Source: an uncultured Eubacteriales bacterium (lineage in GTDB: Bacteria; Bacillota_A; Clostridia; Oscillospirales; Oscillospiraceae). Taken from it: a stretch of 8,488 nt of DNA. Within the stretch, counting starts at the first letter, position 1. Each line of letters begins with the position of its first letter. The stretch lies in NCBI GenBank assembly GCA_949747935.1, contig CATKHE010000216.1, positions 1-8,488 of the forward strand, read 5' to 3'. The position numbers were made by a program, and so were the translations under genes. Of this stretch, positions 5,800-8,488 are shown piece by piece. The notes beneath the pieces are model-generated. The model saw only the letters and a program-made list of their open reading frames with translations, was not told the DNA's origin and did no database searches.

Positions 5800-6726
5800 G
5801 TGAAAAATCTGGGCAAGATCAGAAAATGTGCGAGGCCCGGGCGGAGTTGTCTCTGTCTGTTTTTGGCATTCCTTCTGGCGGGCTGCGGAGCGGACACAGG
5901 TTCTGGCGGTTCCTCCTCTCCGGACCCCGGTTTGCCGTCGGCCGGTCAGAGCGCCGGTACGTCGGCGGACAGTCAGGACATGCCGCTCCTGGAGGATGTT
6001 TCCGGGAGCGGCCAGGGGAACACATCGAAGGGCGGCCTGGAGGACGGCTCCGGGGGCGGGATATCCCAGCCAGAGATTCTGGAACATAACGATCCATATT
6101 TTGACGAGGCACTGTTTATTGGAGACTCTATCATGGAGGGTATCCGGCAGTATGTGGCGGCGCAGCGGAAGGAGACTGCGACCTTGGGGGAGGCCAAGTT
6201 TCTGACGTCGGTGGCGGGCATTACCCTGGCTGACTTAACGGGGGAGAACGACCAGTGCCTTCTTTACAGCTACAGGGGGGAGGAGGCCCCTCTGGAGGAG
6301 CTGGTCGCCGACATTGCCCCGCGCCGGATATTTTTGCTTCTGGGGCTGAACGATTTGTCCGCCGTGGCCCCGTCGGTGGAGCGGACGGTGGAGCACTACG
6401 GCGGATTGATCGACAGCCTGGAGAAGCTTCTCCCGGAGGGCGAGGTGATCGTGCTGACAAATCCCCCGAAGGTGGCCTCCAAATGGCTGCCCGCCTATAC
6501 CGCAAACCGGAATTTCGACAACGAGCTGATCGATGAATTTGTCACCGCCCTGATCGACCTGTGCGAGGAGCGGGACATTCCTTATGTTGATATCCACTCG
6601 TGTCTGTCCAATGAGGACGGGGCTCTGCCCGATGACTTCTGCCGGGATGGCTACCTGCATCTCAGCAATACCGGAGCCCAGGCGGCAGTGGACGCACTAT
6701 ATGCTTTTGCGGCAGACAAGGGATGA
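5800..6726 (+). CDS. SGNH/GDSL-family hydrolase lipoprotein
   Basis: A 308-residue exported esterase-like protein. The N-terminus has basic residues, a short hydrophobic core and the lipobox LAGC with Cys29, so it should be lipid-anchored on the outer face of the membrane. Residues 30-95 form a Ser/Gly-rich, disordered linker. The hydrolase domain follows: FIGDSIMEG with nucleophile Ser110 (block I), LLLGLND with Asn184 (block III), and DGYLHLS with Asp283 and His287 (block V, variant of DxxH). All catalytic positions are filled, so it should be active as an esterase, deacetylase or acyltransferase on an envelope polymer; the substrate is unknown. The start is a GTG with a weak ribosome site (GAGAG 5794-5798), 18 bases after folA. 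The stop overlaps the ATG at 6723 of the following frame. It resembles SGNH proteins that lie beside MBOAT acyltransferases in Clostridia, but no MBOAT gene is in the window. Confidence 0.85.
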   Translation: MKNLGKIRKCARPGRSCLCLFLAFLLAGCGADTGSGGSSSPDPGLPSAGQSAGTSADSQDMPLLEDVSGSGQGNTSKGGLEDGSGGGISQPEILEHNDPYFDEALFIGDSIMEGIRQYVAAQRKETATLGEAKFLTSVAGITLADLTGENDQCLLYSYRGEEAPLEELVADIAPRRIFLLLGLNDLSAVAPSVERTVEHYGGLIDSLEKLLPEGEVIVLTNPPKVASKWLPAYTANRNFDNELIDEFVTALIDLCEERDIPYVDIHSCLSNEDGALPDDFCRDGYLHLSNTGAQAAVDALYAFAADKG

Positions 6727-6730
6727 GGGG
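6725..6730 (+). promoter_or_regulatory. Ribosome binding site deciding the start at 6738
   Basis: GAGGGG at 6725-6730 overlaps the SGNH stop codon and lies seven bases before ATG 6738. It favours this start over ATG 6723, which lacks a good site of its own, although its ATGA overlap would allow re-initiation. Confidence 0.6.
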
Positions 6731-6737
6731 TGTGCGA

Positions 6738-7202
6738 ATGAAGAGGGAGCGGCGTGTCTTGCTGGCGGTGGCGATGGCCGCGGCGCTGCTGGCAGGCTGT
6801 TCGGCGAAGAAAGAGAAATTACCGGAGCCCCAGGAGCTGTTTGAGACGATCCAGCAGGAGGTGGAGCTGCCGGAGATGGTAGATCTGGCGGAGGAGCTGC
6901 TGCTTGACAGTACGGGAATTTCAGAGGACAGCTACGACAGCGCGGTCTATTTGCTTCTGGAGGAGGGGACAGGTCCGGACGAGATTGTCATTATCCAGGC
7001 AACGAACCAAGATGCGGCCGTGGATATCCAGGAGAAGCTGGAGAAGCGGTTGGAGGATAAGGAGAAAGCCGCCCAGGTGTATTTGACAGAGTACATGCCT
7101 ATCATACAGCAAGGTGCCGTCCGAAAGGACGGACTGACGATTTCGCTGATTGTAGCGGAGAAGGCCGAAGAGATCCTTCAGGTCTATGAGAAATATCAAT
7201 GA
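6738..7202 (+). CDS. DUF4358-like lipoprotein
   Basis: A 154-residue lipoprotein beginning MKRERR, with a hydrophobic core and lipobox LAGC (Cys21). The mature part is acidic and helical. It reads like DUF4358: an N-terminal stretch with PEMVDLAEE and LLLDSTGIS, then a central SAVYLLLEEGTGPDEIVIIQA, DAAVDIQEKLEKRLEDK with IQ/L periodicity, and a C-terminal VRKDGLTISLIVAE. The function of DUF4358 is unknown to me. These proteins often stand beside SGNH/DHHW and MBOAT-type acylation genes in Clostridia, which fits the SGNH lipoprotein directly upstream. The pair is coupled by an overlap or near-overlap, so the two are likely made together and may form a complex on the membrane surface. The frame can also be opened at 6723. 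A strong terminator begins six bases after the stop. Family assignment is from pattern recall, not a search. Confidence 0.72.
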   Translation: MKRERRVLLAVAMAAALLAGCSAKKEKLPEPQELFETIQQEVELPEMVDLAEELLLDSTGISEDSYDSAVYLLLEEGTGPDEIVIIQATNQDAAVDIQEKLEKRLEDKEKAAQVYLTEYMPIIQQGAVRKDGLTISLIVAEKAEEILQVYEKYQ

Positions 7203-7207
7203 TGAAA

Positions 7208-7253
7208 CGGTCCCCGCCTGCTCTCAATGCAGGCGGGGACCGCAATAGTTTTT
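7208..7253. terminator. Strong intrinsic terminator, bidirectional
   Basis: A perfect 14-base-pair GC-rich stem pairs 7208-7221 (CGGTCCCCGCCTGC) with 7229-7242 around a 7-base loop. It is followed by CAATAG and TTTTT (7249-7253). It ends the thyA-folA-lipoprotein run. The convergent XpaC-like gene stops at 7258, and on the minus strand the same stem is followed by TTT, so it probably serves both. Confidence 0.92.
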
Positions 7254-7257
7254 CTGC

Positions 7258-8466
7258 TTACAGTCCCAGGGTAAGGCCCTGCTGGTCGGACAGGCCATCC
7301 TTGGCCAGCATACGCTCCAGAACCTCCACGTCGGTGGTGATGTCCATAGCGTCCCCCTGGAAGAGGAGGTCCAGCTGCTTTTCGAAGCCTTCCACCACCT
7401 TGTCCATCATGCCCTCGATGCGCTGCATGGCGGCGGTGATGTTGGAGCCGGATACCTCCTGATCCTCCAGCTGGGCGTAAGCCCGGAGGATCTTCAGGGT
7501 GGTGGGCAGGTAGTAGCTCAAAAAGCTGTGGAGCTGGACGGCCTTGTCCGGGTGGGTCTTCTGATAGTCCAAAATTTTGGCGGTAATAATCCCGATTCGG
7601 TCAATCTGGGCGGACATCTTCTCGTTATTGATGGCGTCGTTGACCGCCTTGATCTCGGCCAGAATGGCGTTCTCGTCCTCCTTGGGGGGAGGGGGAGCCG
7701 TCTTGGGCTGCTCCGTGGCGGGCTGAGAGATGCCCTCGCCGGTGAGGACCAGCCGGTCGCCGCCGTAGTCCAGATATCCCTGGGGGAACAGGCCGTCGTC
7801 CAGCATGTCGGCCAGATCGTCCCGCACCTTGGAGGGGGACAGGCCGGTGGCCGAGGCCAGGGCGGAGATGGACACCGAGCTCTGACTGCCCACCATGGCC
7901 AGGTAATTGCGGTAACGGCTGGCCTGCTTGCGCTTGCGCAGTCCAGCCCACAGGCCGCCCAAGCCAGCGGCGGCGATGCAGGGAAGCACCATCAGGCCCA
8001 TGATCTCCTCAATAAAAAAGGCGAAATCGCCGTTGAACAGCCAATAAAGCGGGTCCCCCAGGCTGCCGATAAAGGCAATCAGGCAGCCGGCGGCGGTGGC
8101 GCCCCCGGCGATGGCCCAGCTCTTGCCCTTTTTATCCAGCTCGGCGATCAGATCTCGGACCTTGCCTTTCTTTTTCTTGGGGTGGAGAGGGGCTTGAACG
8201 GGCTCCTCCCAGGAAGGAGCGGCCTGGGAGGGGGCCTCCCAGGAGGGAACCTCGCGGGAGGTCCGGGCCCCTGCGCCTCCGGACTGCTGCTGGTAGTAAG
8301 GATGGCGCCCCTGCTGCCGTTTCTTCTTCTTTTGGTCCCCGCCCAGCACCTTCATCACGATCATCAGCACGCCCACCGGAGCGGCCACGCCGGTAAAGAT
8401 CAGTCCAAGGGCAATCAGCCAGTAGAATCCGTCGCCGTTGTTTTTCCGGTCCTGATAGTCAGACAT
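7258..8466 (-). CDS. XpaC-like membrane protein (Halogen_Hydrol family)
   Basis: A 402-residue protein whose C-terminal part resembles the XpaC / 5-bromo-4-chloroindolyl phosphate hydrolysis family; the real biochemical role of the family is not settled. Layout: a membrane helix at about 14-41; a Lys/Gln/Pro-rich linker with three imperfect copies of xPSWExP-like units (73-89); a basic stretch; two more hydrophobic helices (about 117-136 and 152-176); and a winged-helix-like segment at about 184-240 (SISALASATGLSPSKVRDDL, then a wing YLDYGGDRLVL). A Pro-rich hinge follows, then an alpha-helical domain from about 266 (NAILAEIKAVNDAI to the end) that carries the XpaC similarity. ATG 8466 has GGGGG seven bases upstream (about 8474-8478). 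XpaC genes often neighbour telA (toxic anion resistance); the upstream gene lies outside. It converges with the DUF4358 gene on a shared terminator. The phosphatase-like name should not be taken as proven activity. Confidence 0.75.
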   Translation of the reverse strand: MSDYQDRKNNGDGFYWLIALGLIFTGVAAPVGVLMIVMKVLGGDQKKKKRQQGRHPYYQQQSGGAGARTSREVPSWEAPSQAAPSWEEPVQAPLHPKKKKGKVRDLIAELDKKGKSWAIAGGATAAGCLIAFIGSLGDPLYWLFNGDFAFFIEEIMGLMVLPCIAAAGLGGLWAGLRKRKQASRYRNYLAMVGSQSSVSISALASATGLSPSKVRDDLADMLDDGLFPQGYLDYGGDRLVLTGEGISQPATEQPKTAPPPPKEDENAILAEIKAVNDAINNEKMSAQIDRIGIITAKILDYQKTHPDKAVQLHSFLSYYLPTTLKILRAYAQLEDQEVSGSNITAAMQRIEGMMDKVVEGFEKQLDLLFQGDAMDITTDVEVLERMLAKDGLSDQQGLTLGL

Positions 8467-8488
8467 TTTTCATCCCCCATATCTGTGG

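Noticed and set aside
5786..5803. Five-codon open frame (MDVRV) between folA and the SGNH gene
   Set aside because: It has no ribosome site and its stop overlaps the GTG start; it is too short to support as a leader peptide.
5533..6087. Minus-strand open frame (184 codons) across folA and the SGNH gene
   Set aside because: Arg/Pro/Gly-rich translation typical of antisense GC-rich DNA, with no motif.
8200..8250. Short DNA repeats as a mobile or CRISPR-like element
   Set aside because: They are imperfect in-frame copies of a PSWE-type linker in the XpaC-like protein, with no spacer structure.

Overview
The window looks like chromosomal DNA from a high-GC, endospore-forming gut Clostridium, probably Oscillospiraceae (Flavonifractor/Intestinimonas/Lawsonibacter-like). 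This rests on the GC-rich third codon positions, strong GGAGG-type ribosome sites, a recognisable SpoIIID, two Gram-positive lipoproteins with clear lipoboxes, and a DUF2974 and an XpaC-like protein of the Firmicutes type. The genus is an inference. There is no sign of phage, insertion sequence, CRISPR, tRNA or rRNA, and no gene-free stretch longer than about 105 bases.

Layout. (1) The window opens inside the 3' end of a YacP/Rae1-like NYN-domain ribonuclease gene. (2) A near-consensus sigma-A promoter at 298-326 drives a two-gene envelope-glycosylation cassette: a polytopic GtrII-type glucosyltransferase and a GtrB/DPM1-like polyprenyl-phosphate glycosyltransferase. A GC-rich hairpin closes it. 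(3) A DUF2974 alpha/beta hydrolase lies convergent to the cassette on the minus strand. (4) Divergent from it is spoIIID, behind a sigma-E-like promoter. (5) After a hairpin comes a probable four-gene run: thyA, folA, an SGNH/GDSL lipoprotein and a DUF4358 lipoprotein, ended by a strong stem-loop. (6) On the minus strand, convergent with that run, is a membrane-anchored XpaC-like protein with an internal winged-helix-like segment.

How the genes work together. The glycosylation pair should load a sugar on undecaprenyl phosphate (cytoplasmic side) and transfer it to a surface polymer (outside), but the usual flippase (GtrA) is not in the window. ThyA makes dTMP and dihydrofolate, and FolA recycles the dihydrofolate. 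The two lipoproteins behind them are exported and probably act on the cell envelope, with no evident link to folate beyond co-transcription. SpoIIID stands alone as a mother-cell sporulation regulator.

Several gene starts were moved from the longest reading frame on promoter, ribosome-site or family evidence. The points most worth checking are the flippase-less gtr pair, the SGNH-DUF4358 lipoprotein pair behind the dTMP genes, the DHFR that lacks the conserved Pro-Trp of its active site, and the sigma-E-like promoter of spoIIID. I did not find anything I would call a clearly new system.
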